Below, one piece after another: positions 52,802 to 64,000 of a stretch of 64,000 nt of DNA. The DNA is taken from contig NZ_PDUS01000007.1 in the NCBI RefSeq assembly GCF_002723455.1, positions 124,518 to 188,517 of the forward strand, read 5' to 3'. Source of the DNA: Pseudoalteromonas sp. 3D05 (lineage in GTDB: Bacteria > Pseudomonadota > Gammaproteobacteria > Enterobacterales > Alteromonadaceae). Position numbers and translations under genes: made by a program. Below the pieces are notes generated by a model, which worked only from the letters and a program-made list of their open reading frames with translations, did no database searches and was not told the origin of the DNA. Numbering within the stretch: the stretch's first letter is position 1; every line of letters begins with the position of its first letter.

Positions 52802-55800
52802 ATGGCTTACTCTTATTCTGAAAAGAAACGTATCCGTAAGGATTTTGGTAAACGTCCACAAGTATTGGATATACCTTTCTTACTGTCGACGCAGTTAGAA
52901 TCGTTTAAAAAATTCTTAGTCCCGGACGCTGATGGCGATCACGGTTTGGAAGCAGCCTTCCAATCAGTGTTTCCAATCAAAAGCTACTCGGGAAATTCTG
53001 AGCTTCAATACGTAAGTTATCGTATTGGTGAGCCAGTATTCGATGTAAAAGAATGTCAAATTCGCGGTGTGACTTTTTCTGCTCCACTTCGCGTAAAATT
53101 GCGTCTTGTAGTAATGGACAAAGAAGCTCCAGGCACAGTTAAAGACATTAAAGAGCAAGAAGTTTACATGGGCGAAATTCCGCTCATGACCGATACCGGT
53201 ACCTTTGTAATCAATGGTACAGAGCGTGTTATCGTTTCTCAGCTACACCGTAGCCCTGGTGTATTCTTTGATAACGACCGCGGTAAAACTCACTCATCGG
53301 GTAAAGTACTATATAACGCACGTGTAATTCCTTACCGTGGTTCGTGGTTAGACTTTGAGTTTGATGCAAAAGATAACTTATATGTACGTATTGACCGTCG
53401 TCGTAAATTACCGGCGTCTATCATTTTACGTGCACTTGAGTACACGACTGAAGAAATCCTAGAGATGTTCTTCGAAACCACTGCATTTGAAGTAACTGAC
53501 GGTAAAGTTCTTATGGAACTTGTGCCTTCACGTTTACGTGGTGAAACCGCTGCCTTTGATATTAAAGGTGAAGACGGTGATGTGCTGGTTGAAAGTGGCC
53601 GTCGTATTACTGCGCGTCATATCAAGAGCATTGAGAAAAAAGGCATTACTCAGTTAGAAGTACCACATGAGTACATCATTGGCCGTGTTATTGCAAAGAA
53701 CTACGTTGACGAGTCAACGGGTGAAATCATTGCAACCGCTAATGACGAACTAACACTTGAAGTAATGGCTGAGCTTGTAAAAGCGGGTCACACTAAGATT
53801 GATACTTTATATATCAACGAAGTTGACAGCGGTGCATACATTTCAGATACCTTACGTATCGATTCAAGCACTAACCGTTTAGAAGCACTTGTAGAAATTT
53901 ATCGCATGATGCGCCCAGGCGAGCCACCGACGAAAGACGCGGCTGAAGCCTTATTTGAGAACTTATTCTTCTCAGAAGAACGCTATGACTTATCAACTGT
54001 AGGTCGTATGAAGTTCAATAGCCGTGTTGGTTATGACACTGACACAGGCCCTGGCACATTAAGCAAAGAAGACATCGTGTCTGTTATGAAAGTATTAATT
54101 GCTATTCGTAACGGTCAAGGCGATGTTGATGATATCGACCACTTAGGCAACCGTCGTATTCGTAGTGTTGGCGAAATGGCTGAGAACCAATTCCGTGTAG
54201 GTTTAGTACGTGTAGAACGTGCTGTACGTGAGCGCTTAAGCTTAGGTGACCTAGATGCGATCATGCCACAAGATCTTATTAACGCTAAGCCTATTTCGGC
54301 AGCGGTTAAAGAGTTCTTCGGCTCGTCTCAGTTATCACAGTTCATGGACCAAAATAACCCGCTATCAGAAGTAACGCACAAGCGTCGTATTTCTGCATTA
54401 GGCCCGGGCGGTCTTACACGTGAACGCGCTGGCTTTGAAGTACGTGACGTTCACGTAACTCACTATGGTCGCGTATGTCCAATCGAGACTCCTGAGGGTC
54501 CAAACATCGGTCTAATTAACTCATTGTCTACGTACGCACGTACAAATGACTATGGTTTCTTAGAAACACCTTACCGCAAAGTGGTAGATGGTGTTGTAAC
54601 TGATGAAGTAGATTACCTATCAGCCATTGAAGAAGGTCAGTTTGTTATCGCACAGGCGAACTCAAACTTAACTGAAACCAATGAGTTTGTAGATGAACTT
54701 ATTCCATGTCGTCACAAAGGTGAATCAACCTTTATGGGTCGCATGGACCAACAATATATGGATGTATCACCACAACAGGTGATCTCTGTAGCGGCCGCAC
54801 TTATCCCGTTCCTAGAACACGATGATGCTAACCGCGCATTGATGGGTTCAAACATGCAACGTCAAGCAGTACCAACATTGAAAGCGGATAAGCCGTTAGT
54901 AGGTACCGGTATTGAGTTAACACTAGCGAAAGACTCTGGTGTAACAATTGTTGCAAAACGTGGCGGTGAAGTAATGTATGCTGACGCAAGTCGCATCGTT
55001 GTTAATGTACATGAAGAAGAACGCATCCCTGGTGAAGCGGGTATCGACATCTACAACTTGACCAAGTACACACGTTCTAACCAAAATACATGTATTAACC
55101 AAAAACCAACTTGCATGGTTGGTGAACCGGTTACTCGTGGCGATGTGTTAGCAGATGGTCCTTCGACTGACTTAGGTGACTTAGCCCTTGGTCAAAACCT
55201 TCGCGTGGCATTCATGCCATGGAACGGTTATAACTTCGAGGATTCAATCCTACTATCAGAGCGCGTAGTTGAAGAAGATCGTCTAACGACTATCCACATT
55301 CAAGAACTACAGTGTATTGCCCGTGATACTAAGTTAGGTCCTGAAGAGATCACAGCAGATATCCCGAATGTGGGTGAGTCTGCACTAGGCAAGCTTGATG
55401 AATCAGGCGTTGTTTATATCGGTGCTGAAGTGAAAGGCGGCGATATCCTAGTAGGTAAAGTGACTCCGAAAGGCGAAACGCAATTAACACCTGAAGAGAA
55501 GCTACTGCGTGCTATCTTCGGTGAGAAAGCGTCTGACGTTAAAGACAGCTCATTACGTGTACCAAACTCTGTAACTGGTACTGTAATAGACGTGCAAGTC
55601 TTCACCCGTGATGGTGTTGAAAAAGACAAGCGCGCGCTAGAAGTTGAAGAAATGCAACTTCGTGATGCGAAAAAAGACTTTAACGAAGAATTCCGTATTC
55701 TTGAAGCAGGCGTGTTAGACCGTGCTCGCAAGTTACTTGTGGCTGCTGGTCAAAACGAAGAACAATTAGCGACACTGAATGCTGAGAAGCTACTCACTCA

Positions 55801-56827
55801 AAGCCTTGCTGAAGAAGATAAGCAAGCTGAGCTTGAGCAACTAGCTGCACAGTACGATGAGCTTAAAGCTGAATACGATAAGAAGTTTGAAAACAAACGT
55901 CGTAAGATCACTCAAGGTGATGATTTAGCACCAGGCGTACTTAAGATTGTTAAAGTATACCTTGCTGTTAAACGTCGCATCCAACCGGGTGATAAAATGG
56001 CGGGTCGTCACGGTAACAAAGGTGTTATCTCGACTATCGTACCAGTAGAAGATATGCCATACGATGAAAAAGGTCGTACGGTAGACATCGTATTGAATCC
56101 ACTAGGTGTACCATCACGTATGAACATCGGTCAGATCCTTGAAACACATATGGGTCTAGCTGCACGTGGTATCGGTGAACGTCTAGAAGAAATGATGAAA
56201 GAACAACGTGAGCTGCATGAGTTACGTGAATTCATCAAGCAAGCCTACGAGATCGGTGATTGCCGTCAAAAAGTAGACATTGCTAGCTTCTCTGATGATG
56301 AAGTTCGTCGCTTAGCTGTAAACTTAAAAGGTGGTTTACCAATCGCTACTCCTGCATTTGATGGCGCTAAAGAAGACGAAATCAAAGACATGCTTGAGTT
56401 AGGTGGCTACCCAAGAAGTGGTCAGGTTACACTTTATGATGGCCGTACTGGTGACGAGTTTGAACGTCAAGTAACTGTAGGTTACATGTATATGCTGAAA
56501 CTGAATCACTTAGTTGATGATAAGATGCATGCGCGTTCAACGGGTTCTTACAGCCTTGTTACTCAGCAACCGCTGGGTGGTAAAGCACAGTTCGGTGGCC
56601 AGCGTTTCGGTGAGATGGAAGTATGGGCACTTGAAGCATACGGTGCCGCTTACACTCTACAAGAAATGCTAACAGTGAAATCGGATGACGTGAACGGTCG
56701 TACTAAGATGTATAAAAACATCGTTGATGGTAACCATAAGATGGAACCAGGTATGCCAGAATCGTTCAACGTATTGTTGAAAGAAATCCGCTCACTGGGT
56801 ATCAACATCGAGTTGGAAGAAAATTAG
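52802..56827 (+). CDS. rpoB: RNA polymerase subunit beta
   Basis: A 1341-aa catalytic subunit, one residue shorter than E. coli RpoB. The start [19 protein letters not shown] fits the family. The rifampicin pocket (residues 507-533) has the E. coli numbering with the wild-type residues Q513, D516, H526 and S531; the only change is Ile524 to Val. The sequence [20 protein letters not shown] and [20 protein letters not shown] are intact. Residues near the C terminus, [20 protein letters not shown], bind beta-prime. The next gene, rpoC, follows after 101 bases. Confidence 0.99.
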   Translation: MAYSYSEKKRIRKDFGKRPQVLDIPFLLSTQLESFKKFLVPDADGDHGLEAAFQSVFPIKSYSGNSELQYVSYRIGEPVFDVKECQIRGVTFSAPLRVKLRLVVMDKEAPGTVKDIKEQEVYMGEIPLMTDTGTFVINGTERVIVSQLHRSPGVFFDNDRGKTHSSGKVLYNARVIPYRGSWLDFEFDAKDNLYVRIDRRRKLPASIILRALEYTTEEILEMFFETTAFEVTDGKVLMELVPSRLRGETAAFDIKGEDGDVLVESGRRITARHIKSIEKKGITQLEVPHEYIIGRVIAKNYVDESTGEIIATANDELTLEVMAELVKAGHTKIDTLYINEVDSGAYISDTLRIDSSTNRLEALVEIYRMMRPGEPPTKDAAEALFENLFFSEERYDLSTVGRMKFNSRVGYDTDTGPGTLSKEDIVSVMKVLIAIRNGQGDVDDIDHLGNRRIRSVGEMAENQFRVGLVRVERAVRERLSLGDLDAIMPQDLINAKPISAAVKEFFGSSQLSQFMDQNNPLSEVTHKRRISALGPGGLTRERAGFEVRDVHVTHYGRVCPIETPEGPNIGLINSLSTYARTNDYGFLETPYRKVVDGVVTDEVDYLSAIEEGQFVIAQANSNLTETNEFVDELIPCRHKGESTFMGRMDQQYMDVSPQQVISVAAALIPFLEHDDANRALMGSNMQRQAVPTLKADKPLVGTGIELTLAKDSGVTIVAKRGGEVMYADASRIVVNVHEEERIPGEAGIDIYNLTKYTRSNQNTCINQKPTCMVGEPVTRGDVLADGPSTDLGDLALGQNLRVAFMPWNGYNFEDSILLSERVVEEDRLTTIHIQELQCIARDTKLGPEEITADIPNVGESALGKLDESGVVYIGAEVKGGDILVGKVTPKGETQLTPEEKLLRAIFGEKASDVKDSSLRVPNSVTGTVIDVQVFTRDGVEKDKRALEVEEMQLRDAKKDFNEEFRILEAGVLDRARKLLVAAGQNEEQLATLNAEKLLTQSLAEEDKQAELEQLAAQYDELKAEYDKKFENKRRKITQGDDLAPGVLKIVKVYLAVKRRIQPGDKMAGRHGNKGVISTIVPVEDMPYDEKGRTVDIVLNPLGVPSRMNIGQILETHMGLAARGIGERLEEMMKEQRELHELREFIKQAYEIGDCRQKVDIASFSDDEVRRLAVNLKGGLPIATPAFDGAKEDEIKDMLELGGYPRSGQVTLYDGRTGDEFERQVTVGYMYMLKLNHLVDDKMHARSTGSYSLVTQQPLGGKAQFGGQRFGEMEVWALEAYGAAYTLQEMLTVKSDDVNGRTKMYKNIVDGNHKMEPGMPESFNVLLKEIRSLGINIELEEN

Positions 56828-56928
56828 CCAATTAGGTGCTGTAGCTAGCTACAGCACCTGTTACGGCCGAATAGAATGTAGGGGCGAGATTATCCGCCCT
56901 CAAGATTAACTCCGACAGGAGAGCTAAG

Positions 56929-59900
56929 GTGAAAGACTTACTTAAGTTTCTGAAGCAACAAAATAAGACCGAAGAATTCGATGCAATTCGCATTGGTCTT
57001 GCTTCACCAGACATGGTTCGTTCATGGTCATACGGTGAAGTAAAGAAACCTGAGACTATTAACTACCGTACTTTCAAGCCTGAGCGCGATGGCTTATTCT
57101 GTGCCCGTATTTTCGGTCCAGTGAAAGATTATGAGTGTTTATGTGGTAAATATAAACGCCTTAAACACCGTGGTGTGATCTGTGAAAAGTGTGGCGTTGA
57201 AGTAACACTAACTAAAGTGCGTCGTGACAGAATGGGTCACATCGACTTGGCAAGCCCAGTTGCGCATATTTGGTTCTTAAAATCATTACCGTCACGTATC
57301 GGTTTAATGCTTGATATGACACTTCGTGATATTGAACGTGTTCTTTACTTCGAGTCATTCGTTGTAACTGAACCAGGTATGACAACGCTTGAGCGTAGTC
57401 AGTTACTAGGTGAAGAAGAATACTTAGATGCACTTGAAGAGCACGGTGACGAATTTGAAGCGAAGATGGGTGCTGAAGCAGTATTAGACTTGCTTCGTGA
57501 ACTTGATCTTGGCCAATTAATTGCTGAAATGCGTGAAGAGTTACCAACAATTAACTCTGAAACTAAGCGTAAGAAGATCACTAAACGTCTTAAATTAATG
57601 GAATCGTTCCACCAATCAGGTAATAACCCTGAGTGGATGATCATGACAGTACTTCCAGTATTGCCACCTGACTTACGTCCATTAGTACCACTAGATGGTG
57701 GCCGTTTTGCGACTTCAGATCTAAATGACCTTTACCGTCGTGTTATTAACCGTAATAACCGTCTTAAGCGTCTACTAGATTTAGCAGCACCAGACATTAT
57801 CGTACGCAACGAAAAACGTATGTTACAAGAAGCGGTAGATGCGCTACTTGATAACGGTCGTCGTGGTCGTGCAATTACAGGTTCTAACAAGCGTCCGCTT
57901 AAATCTCTTGCTGATATGATCAAGGGTAAGCAAGGTCGTTTCCGTCAGAACTTACTTGGTAAGCGTGTAGATTACTCTGGCCGTTCTGTAATCACGGTTG
58001 GTCCTACGCTTAAGCTTCACCAATGTGGTCTTCCTAAGAAGATGGCACTTGAGCTATTCAAACCATTCATCTATGGCAAATTAGAGCGTCGCGGCATGGC
58101 TACGACAATTAAAGCTGCTAAGAAAATGGTAGAGCGTGAAGTTCCGGAAGTATGGGATGTTTTAGACGAAGTAATTCGTGAACATCCAGTATTACTTAAC
58201 CGTGCACCAACACTTCACCGTTTGGGTATCCAAGCGTTTGAGCCTGTGCTTATCGAAGGTAAAGCAATCCACTTGCATCCATTAGTATGTGCGGCATACA
58301 ACGCCGACTTCGATGGTGACCAAATGGCGGTACACGTACCGTTAACGATTGAAGCACAGCTTGAAGCACGTGCGTTAATGATGTCAACAAACAACATCTT
58401 ATCGCCTGCTAACGGTGAGCCAATCATCGTTCCTTCACAGGACGTTGTATTAGGTCTTTACTACATGACGCGTGATCGCATTAATGCGAAAGGCGAAGGC
58501 ACTGTATTTAAAGATCCAAAAGAAGCAGAAAAAGCATACCGCAGTGGCAATGCTGAACTTCACGCTCGCGTAAAAGTTCGTATTAGCCAATCAGTGAAGA
58601 ACGAAAATGGTGTAGTAGAAGATACTATCACTATCATCGATACCACTGTTGGTCGTGCAATTTTGTCTCTAATTTTACCTAAAGGTATGCCGTTTGAGTC
58701 AATCAACCAAGCATTAGGTAAAAAGCAGATTTCTAGCTTATTAAACGAGTGTTACCGTCGTTTAGGTCTAAAAGACACGGTTGTGTTTGCTGACCAAGTT
58801 ATGTACACCGGTTTCCACTACGCAATGAAGTCAGGTGTTTCAATTGGTATCGATGACTTAGTTATCCCACCAGTTAAAGCATCAATCATTGAAGCAGCAG
58901 AAGCTGAAGTGACTGAAATCAACCAACAATTCCAATCAGGTCTTGTAACGGCTGGTGAAAAGTACAATAAAGTTATCGATATCTGGTCACGTGTAAATGA
59001 AAACTTATCACGTGAAATGATGGCCAACTTGTCAAAAGACACGGTTATCAATGCTAAAGGTGAAGAAGAAGAGCAACCGTCATTTAACTCAGTGTTTATG
59101 ATGGCCGACTCAGGTGCTCGTGGTAGTGCCGCTCAGATCCGTCAGCTAGCAGGTATGCGTGGTCTAATGGCACGTCCAGATGGTTCAATCATCGAGACAC
59201 CAATCACGGCTAACTTCCGTGAAGGTCTAAACGTACTTCAGTACTTCATCTCAACGCACGGTGCGCGTAAAGGTCTTGCCGATACAGCACTGAAAACAGC
59301 GAACTCGGGTTACCTAACGCGTCGTCTAGTAGACGTTGCACAAGATTTGGTAATCAACGAAGACGATTGTGGCACAGAAGATGGCTTAACAATGAAACCG
59401 CTTATCGAAGGTGGTGACGTTGTAGAAGCACTTCGCGAACGTGTTTTAGGTCGTGTTGTTGCTGAAGATGTTGTGATCCCAGGCACTAATACTGTTCTGG
59501 TTGAGCGTAACATCATGCTTGATGAAAAACTGTGTGATCTTTTAGAAGAACACTCAGTGGATGAAGTTCGCGTACGCTCAGTTATCACGTGTGATAACGA
59601 CTTTGGTGTATGTGCTAAGTGTTATGGTCGTGACCTTGCTCGTGGTCATATCATCAACGCAGGTGAATCAGTGGGTGTTATCGCAGCTCAATCAATCGGT
59701 GAGCCAGGTACACAGCTTACGATGCGTACTTTCCACATCGGTGGTGCGGCATCAAGAGCGTCTGCTGAAAATAATGTACAAGTTAAAACTAACGGTACAT
59801 TAAAGCTTCATAACGCAAAATATGTATTAAATACAGACGGTAAGATTGTTATTACCTCACGTTCTACTGAGATCACTATCATTGATAGCTATGGTCGTGA

Positions 59901-61101
59901 AAAAGAGCGTTATAAAGTACCTTACGGTGCGGTATTAACAGTGCAAGACAATGCAGAAGTTCAAGGTAACGACATTGTTGCTACTTGGGACCCGCATAGT
60001 CACCCAATCGTTCTTGAACATAAATCAAAAGTATCGTTCAGCGATATCGATGACTCGAATACAGAGACACAAACTGATGAATTAACCGGTTTAACTCGTA
60101 TCGTTGTTAAAGATCTTGCTAAAGCGAATGCGAAAGAGCCTAAGCTTATCATTGAAAGTGAAGAGCGCGGCTTGCAAGAAACACGTCTTCCTTCATTCAC
60201 TACGATTGAAGTTACAGATGGTGCGACTGCAAACCCGGGTGACGTGTTAGCACGTATCCCGCAAGAAGGTTCGAAAACTCGTGATATCACGGGTGGTCTA
60301 CCACGCGTAGCCGACTTATTTGAAGCGCGTAAGCCAAAAGAGCCAGCTATCTTAGCTGAGATCACAGGTACTATTAGCTTCGGTAAAGAGACTAAAGGTA
60401 AGAAGCGTTTAGTTATCACTCCACCTGAAGGCGATCATTACGAAGAAATGATCCCTAAGTGGCGTCAACTTAACGTGTTTGAAGGTGAGCAAGTGTCTAA
60501 AGGTGAAGTTATCGCCGATGGTCCTGAATCACCACACGACATCTTACGCCTACGTGGTGTGACTCATGTTGCTAACTACATCGTTAACGAAGTGCAAGAG
60601 GTTTACCGTTTGCAAGGCGTTAAGATCAATGATAAGCACATTGAAACAATTATTCGTCAGATGCTACGTAAATGTACCATCCTTGACGGCGGTCATAGTG
60701 AATTCTTAGCCGGTGAGCAAATTGAAGTGGCACGCGTTAATATCGCAAACCGCGACCTTGAAGCTCAAGGCAAGTTACCAGCTAAATTTGAAATCCAGTT
60801 AATGGGTATCACTAAAGCGTCACTAGCCACAGAATCTTTCATCTCAGCAGCCTCGTTCCAGGAGACAACTCGTGTCCTAACAGAAGCCGCTGTAAATGGT
60901 AAGAGCGATGAACTTCGCGGTCTGAAAGAAAACGTAATCGTGGGTCGTTTGATCCCAGCCGGTACCGGTTTTGCGTATCACCAAGATCGTATGGCACGTC
61001 GTAAGCAAAGTTTAGTTGTTGAAGAGCAAACAGTAAGTGCAGAAGAGGCGACTCAAGCACTAACAGATGCTTTAAACGCTGATTTATCTGGAAATCAATA
61101 A
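56929..61101 (+). CDS. rpoC: RNA polymerase subunit beta-prime
   Basis: A 1390-aa catalytic subunit starting with GTG, as in E. coli, after AGGAGAG. It holds the active-site motif NADFDGDQ with Asp460, Asp462 and Asp464, using E. coli numbering. The first zinc site is the [20 protein letters not shown] segment (about residues 70-89). The second zinc site uses CGTEDG, and [13 protein letters not shown] near 885. Somewhat shorter than E. coli RpoC (1407). The C-terminal hairpin follows the stop. Confidence 0.99.
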   Translation: MKDLLKFLKQQNKTEEFDAIRIGLASPDMVRSWSYGEVKKPETINYRTFKPERDGLFCARIFGPVKDYECLCGKYKRLKHRGVICEKCGVEVTLTKVRRDRMGHIDLASPVAHIWFLKSLPSRIGLMLDMTLRDIERVLYFESFVVTEPGMTTLERSQLLGEEEYLDALEEHGDEFEAKMGAEAVLDLLRELDLGQLIAEMREELPTINSETKRKKITKRLKLMESFHQSGNNPEWMIMTVLPVLPPDLRPLVPLDGGRFATSDLNDLYRRVINRNNRLKRLLDLAAPDIIVRNEKRMLQEAVDALLDNGRRGRAITGSNKRPLKSLADMIKGKQGRFRQNLLGKRVDYSGRSVITVGPTLKLHQCGLPKKMALELFKPFIYGKLERRGMATTIKAAKKMVEREVPEVWDVLDEVIREHPVLLNRAPTLHRLGIQAFEPVLIEGKAIHLHPLVCAAYNADFDGDQMAVHVPLTIEAQLEARALMMSTNNILSPANGEPIIVPSQDVVLGLYYMTRDRINAKGEGTVFKDPKEAEKAYRSGNAELHARVKVRISQSVKNENGVVEDTITIIDTTVGRAILSLILPKGMPFESINQALGKKQISSLLNECYRRLGLKDTVVFADQVMYTGFHYAMKSGVSIGIDDLVIPPVKASIIEAAEAEVTEINQQFQSGLVTAGEKYNKVIDIWSRVNENLSREMMANLSKDTVINAKGEEEEQPSFNSVFMMADSGARGSAAQIRQLAGMRGLMARPDGSIIETPITANFREGLNVLQYFISTHGARKGLADTALKTANSGYLTRRLVDVAQDLVINEDDCGTEDGLTMKPLIEGGDVVEALRERVLGRVVAEDVVIPGTNTVLVERNIMLDEKLCDLLEEHSVDEVRVRSVITCDNDFGVCAKCYGRDLARGHIINAGESVGVIAAQSIGEPGTQLTMRTFHIGGAASRASAENNVQVKTNGTLKLHNAKYVLNTDGKIVITSRSTEITIIDSYGREKERYKVPYGAVLTVQDNAEVQGNDIVATWDPHSHPIVLEHKSKVSFSDIDDSNTETQTDELTGLTRIVVKDLAKANAKEPKLIIESEERGLQETRLPSFTTIEVTDGATANPGDVLARIPQEGSKTRDITGGLPRVADLFEARKPKEPAILAEITGTISFGKETKGKKRLVITPPEGDHYEEMIPKWRQLNVFEGEQVSKGEVIADGPESPHDILRLRGVTHVANYIVNEVQEVYRLQGVKINDKHIETIIRQMLRKCTILDGGHSEFLAGEQIEVARVNIANRDLEAQGKLPAKFEIQLMGITKASLATESFISAASFQETTRVLTEAAVNGKSDELRGLKENVIVGRLIPAGTGFAYHQDRMARRKQSLVVEEQTVSAEEATQALTDALNADLSGNQ

Positions 61102-61128
61102 ACTTAAGCTAATCAATAGATTAGATTT

Positions 61129-61157
61129 TAGCAAGGCAGTTATCTTCTGCCTTGCTA
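61129..61157 (+). terminator. Hairpin after rpoC
   Basis: TAGCAAGGCAG (61129-61139) pairs with CTGCCTTGCTA (61147-61157), an 11-bp stem with a 7-base loop. There is no T run directly behind it, so it may be a 3' stabiliser or a weak terminator. Confidence 0.6.
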
Positions 61158-61167
61158 ACGGTTTATG

Positions 61168-61196
61168 TTGACAGGTTAAACTTTGCTCATTAAAAT
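61168..61196 (+). promoter_or_regulatory. Sigma70 promoter of the str operon (rpsL)
   Basis: TTGACA (61168-61173), a 17-base spacer and TAAAAT (61191-61196): a perfect -35 with a near-consensus -10. The start would be near 61203, leaving a leader of about 90 bases before rpsL. Confidence 0.87.
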
Positions 61197-61293
61197 TCCG
61201 CCACCCATTTACCTGCGCGTTTGTTACGAGCTTGTAAAAAGGGCGGATTTTTTTATTTTTTCAGTAGTAATTTTAATTTCAGGAGCTATTTAA

Positions 61294-61668
61294 ATGGCAA
61301 CTATTAACCAGCTAGTGCGTAAGCCACGTCGTAGCAAGGTTACTAAAAGTAACTCAGCTGCGCTTAAAGCGTGTCCGCAAAAGCGTGGTGTATGTACTCG
61401 CGTATATACAACTACACCTAAGAAACCAAACTCGGCGTTACGTAAAGTAGCTCGTGTACGTTTAACTAACGGTTTCGAAGTAACTTCATACATCGGTGGT
61501 GAAGGTCATAACCTTCAAGAGCACAGTGTAATCCTAATCCGTGGTGGTCGTGTTAAAGATTTACCAGGTGTGCGTTTCCACACTGTACGTGGTGCACTTG
61601 ACTGTGCAGGCGTAAGCGACCGTCGTCAAGCTCGTTCTAAATACGGTGCAAAACGCCCTAAGGGCTAA
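61294..61668 (+). CDS. rpsL: Ribosomal protein S12
   Basis: A 124-aa protein near the 30S decoding site. It keeps the wild-type streptomycin-site residues Lys43 ([10 protein letters not shown]) and Lys88 ([10 protein letters not shown]). The start [16 protein letters not shown] and end [10 protein letters not shown] are typical. It is first in rpsL-rpsG-fusA, driven by the promoter at 61168. The start has a good CAGGAGC site. Confidence 0.98.
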   Translation: MATINQLVRKPRRSKVTKSNSAALKACPQKRGVCTRVYTTTPKKPNSALRKVARVRLTNGFEVTSYIGGEGHNLQEHSVILIRGGRVKDLPGVRFHTVRGALDCAGVSDRRQARSKYGAKRPKG

Positions 61669-61765
61669 TTGTATTCCGTTAGTAAGGCCAAGCACTAAAT
61701 ATTATTAATTATTGTTTTGGGTTATTGTTCCAAAAGGACAAACCTGAATAAACCGGAGATACAAA

Positions 61766-62236
61766 ATGCCTAGAAGACGCGTAATAGGTCAACGTAAAAT
61801 TCTTCCAGATCCTAAGTTCGGATCGGAACTTCTTGCAAAATTCGTTAACATCGTAATGTTAGACGGCAAGAAATCTACTGCTGAAAAAATCGTTTACGGT
61901 GCGCTAGATGTGGCTGCTGAGAAATCAGGCAAATCGCACCTTGAAATCTTTGAGTCTGCACTTGATAACATCCGTCCACAGGTAGAGGTTAAATCTCGCC
62001 GTGTTGGTGGTTCAACTTATCAAGTACCAGTTGAAGTACGTCCAGTTCGTCGTAACGCATTAGGTATGCGTTGGTTAGTAGACGCTGCACGTAAGCGTGG
62101 CGAAAAATCTATGGGCTTACGTTTAGCTCAAGAAATCGTTGACGCTGCTGATAATAAAGGCACTGCGGTTAAGAAACGTGAAGACGTTCACCGTATGGCT
62201 GAAGCGAATAAAGCATTCGCTCATTACCGTTGGTAA
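61766..62236 (+). CDS. rpsG: Ribosomal protein S7
   Basis: A 156-aa protein that starts 30S head assembly by binding 16S rRNA, and contacts mRNA and tRNA at the E site. It begins [20 protein letters not shown] and has the beta-ribbon [17 protein letters not shown]; the end is [11 protein letters not shown]. In E. coli S7 represses its own operon through the rpsL-rpsG spacer; the spacer here is 97 bases and could have the same role. Next is fusA. Confidence 0.98.
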   Translation: MPRRRVIGQRKILPDPKFGSELLAKFVNIVMLDGKKSTAEKIVYGALDVAAEKSGKSHLEIFESALDNIRPQVEVKSRRVGGSTYQVPVEVRPVRRNALGMRWLVDAARKRGEKSMGLRLAQEIVDAADNKGTAVKKREDVHRMAEANKAFAHYRW

Positions 62237-62263
62237 TCTGCCCTTAACCTTTAAGAGGATCAT

Positions 62264-64000
62264 ATGGCACGTACAACTCCACTTGAGCGCTACCGCAATA
62301 TCGGTATTGTTGCTCACGTAGATGCAGGCAAAACCACCACAACAGAACGTGTTCTGTTTTACACAGGTCTTTCACATAAGATCGGTGAAGTGCATGATGG
62401 CGCCGCAACTATGGATTGGATGGAGCAGGAACAAGAGCGTGGTATCACAATCACTTCTGCTGCAACAACGTGTTTCTGGAAAGGGATGGACGCGCAATTT
62501 GACGACCATCGTATCAATATTATTGATACTCCAGGACACGTAGATTTCACTATCGAAGTAGAACGTTCTTTACGTGTACTTGATGGTGCGGTAGTTGTTC
62601 TTTGTGCTTCATCAGGTGTACAGCCGCAAACTGAGACAGTTTGGCGTCAAGCGAACAAATACGAAGTTCCGAGAATGATCTTCGTAAACAAAATGGATCG
62701 CACGGGCGCTGACTTCTTAACGGTTGTTAGCCAGGTGAAATCTCGTCTTGGAGCAACGCCTGTTCCAATTCAGCTGCCAGTTGGCGCTGAAGACGACTTT
62801 AAAGGTGTAATTGACCTTATAAAAATGAAAGTGATTAACTGGAATTCTGAAGACCAGGGCATGACTTTCTCTTATGAGGCAATACCGGCAGAACTTCAAG
62901 AGCTCGCTGAAGAATGGCACTCTCACTTAGTTGAAAGTGCTGCAGAAGCTTCTGAAGAACTAATGGATAAGTATTTGGAAGGTGAAGACCTGAGCGAAGC
63001 TGAAATTAAAGCAGCTTTGCGTCAGCGTACATTAGCTAACGAAATCGTCCCGATGACGTGTGGTAGCGCATTTAAAAATAAAGGCGTTCAAGCTGTGCTT
63101 GATGGCGTTATTGAATATATGCCTGCACCAACACAAGTGAAACAAATTCAAGGTATTCTTGAAGATGGCACTGAGGAAGAGCGTCCTGCTGATGACAACG
63201 CACCGTTTGCTGCACTTGCTTTTAAGATTGCAACAGACCCGTTCGTTGGTACTTTAACCTTTTTCCGTGTTTACTCTGGTACTGTTAAACAGGGTGATGC
63301 GGTTTACAACCCAGTAAAAAGTAAGCGTGAGCGCCTTGGTCGTATCGTTCAGATGCATTCAAACTCACGTGAAGAGATCAAAGAAGTCCACGCAGGCGAT
63401 ATCGCGGCGGCTATTGGTCTTAAAGACGTAACAACAGGTGAAACACTGTGTGATCCGAATTCTAAAATTACGCTTGAGCGTATGGAATTCCCAGAACCAG
63501 TAATCTCTGTTGCGGTTGAGCCTCGCACAATCGCTGACCAGGACAAGATGGCTATCGCACTAGGTAAACTAGCGGCTGAAGATCCATCTTTCCGCGTACA
63601 AACTGATGATGAGTCAGGTCAGACTATAATTTCTGGCATGGGTGAACTTCACCTCGATATCATTGTCGACCGTATGAAACGTGAATTCAGTGTTGAATGT
63701 AACGTTGGTAAGCCGCAGGTTTCTTACCGTGAAGCTATCCGTGATACCGTTAAGGTAGAAGGGAAGTTCGTACGTCAATCAGGTGGTCGTGGTCAATATG
63801 GTCACGTCTGGCTTAAACTTGAACCGATGGATATTTCGGATGATGAAGCACCAATTTACGAGTTTGTTAACGAAACCGTAGGTGGCTCAGTTCCAAAAGA
63901 ATACATCCCTGCGGTAGATAAAGGCATCCAAGAGCAAATGGCTCAAGGTGTGCTGGCAGGCTACCCGTTACTTGGCGTGAAAGCGACTTTATATGATGGT
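62264..64000 (+). CDS. fusA: Elongation factor G (partial, cut by window end)
   Basis: The frame is open from the ATG at 62264 for 579 codons to the window end; the full protein is usually about 700 aa. GTPase motifs: AHVDAGKTT (17-25), DTPGHVDF and NKMD. Domain II has [15 protein letters not shown], and domain III/IV shows [17 protein letters not shown] and [14 protein letters not shown]. Known: EF-G moves tRNA and mRNA after each peptide bond. It is third in the str unit; AAGAGG precedes the start. Confidence 0.98.
   Translation, partial: MARTTPLERYRNIGIVAHVDAGKTTTTERVLFYTGLSHKIGEVHDGAATMDWMEQEQERGITITSAATTCFWKGMDAQFDDHRINIIDTPGHVDFTIEVERSLRVLDGAVVVLCASSGVQPQTETVWRQANKYEVPRMIFVNKMDRTGADFLTVVSQVKSRLGATPVPIQLPVGAEDDFKGVIDLIKMKVINWNSEDQGMTFSYEAIPAELQELAEEWHSHLVESAAEASEELMDKYLEGEDLSEAEIKAALRQRTLANEIVPMTCGSAFKNKGVQAVLDGVIEYMPAPTQVKQIQGILEDGTEEERPADDNAPFAALAFKIATDPFVGTLTFFRVYSGTVKQGDAVYNPVKSKRERLGRIVQMHSNSREEIKEVHAGDIAAAIGLKDVTTGETLCDPNSKITLERMEFPEPVISVAVEPRTIADQDKMAIALGKLAAEDPSFRVQTDDESGQTIISGMGELHLDIIVDRMKREFSVECNVGKPQVSYREAIRDTVKVEGKFVRQSGGRGQYGHVWLKLEPMDISDDEAPIYEFVNETVGGSVPKEYIPAVDKGIQEQMAQGVLAGYPLLGVKATLYDG

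Noticed and set aside
57212..57923. Minus-strand frames opposite rpoC
   Set aside because: They are shadows of a strongly conserved gene and have no signals of their own.
1..64000. CRISPR arrays, prophage or intact transposase genes
   Set aside because: No regularly spaced direct repeats, no phage structural genes and no transposase motifs were seen; the palindrome array at 34341 has no spacers of constant length.

Overview
The window looks like the chromosome of a marine gammaproteobacterium of the Alteromonadales, most likely Pseudoalteromonas. This is inferred from the low-to-moderate GC content, the large TonB-dependent receptor paired with a surface-type pullulanase, the DUF1800/DUF1501 pair, the many secreted peptidases and lipoproteins, and the fused order tRNA-Trp, secE, nusG, rplKAJL, rpoBC, rpsL, rpsG, fusA. 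The first gene (an ABC exporter) and the last (fusA) are cut by the window edges.

Layout. 1-1939: an ABC exporter fragment and three small genes (DUF3224, DUF4177-like, LysE exporter). 2125-9506: an alpha-glucan unit made of a TonB-dependent receptor and a 1436-aa lipoprotein pullulanase with three C-terminal starch-binding-like repeats, preceded by a LacI-type palindrome and closed by a terminator. 9577-15556: a PH-domain membrane protein, a DUF1800 lipoprotein and DUF1501 Tat protein pair, and a convergent PhoD phosphatase. 15625-21198: a sulfide/persulfide-type module with a rhodanese, a DUF2892 gene broken by a 266-bp element with terminal inverted repeats, a BigR/YgaV-like ArsR repressor carrying two cysteines, and an RND permease plus adaptor. 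21198-27115: a nitroreductase, two Bor-like lipoproteins, and a MacAB-like ABC efflux operon headed by a Yip1 protein. 27270-34254: an aldo-keto reductase, two short TonB-C-domain proteins, a zinc-ribbon membrane protein, an S9 peptidase, a monooxygenase-like protein, an M24 peptidase and a small unknown protein. 34341-34818: an array of palindromic intergenic repeats.

34868-41840 is a six-gene sulfate assimilation operon on the minus strand (cysG, cysD, cysN, an SLC13-type permease, cysC, cysQ). It takes up sulfate, activates it to APS and PAPS, removes PAP, and makes the siroheme needed by sulfite reductase. 42117-43353 holds deoC overlapped by a gene of unknown function with a faint nuclease-like motif. 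43389-48610 holds a CsgG-like lipoprotein with a peptidoglycan-binding tail and a 1331-aa hybrid sensor/regulator with 14 beta-propeller repeats.

48732-64000 is the conserved information-processing block: tRNA-Trp, protein export (secE), antitermination (nusG), the ribosomal stalk and L1/L11 proteins, the beta and beta-prime subunits of RNA polymerase, S12, S7 and EF-G. Good sigma70-like promoters are visible before tRNA-Trp, rplJ and rpsL, and hairpins lie after nusG, rplA, rplL and rpoC. No CRISPR array, prophage or intact transposase gene was found. The most unusual items are the inverted-repeat element inside DUF2892, the BigR-type regulator coupled to an RND pump, the palindromic repeat array, and a rplJ promoter nested inside a 13-bp inverted repeat.
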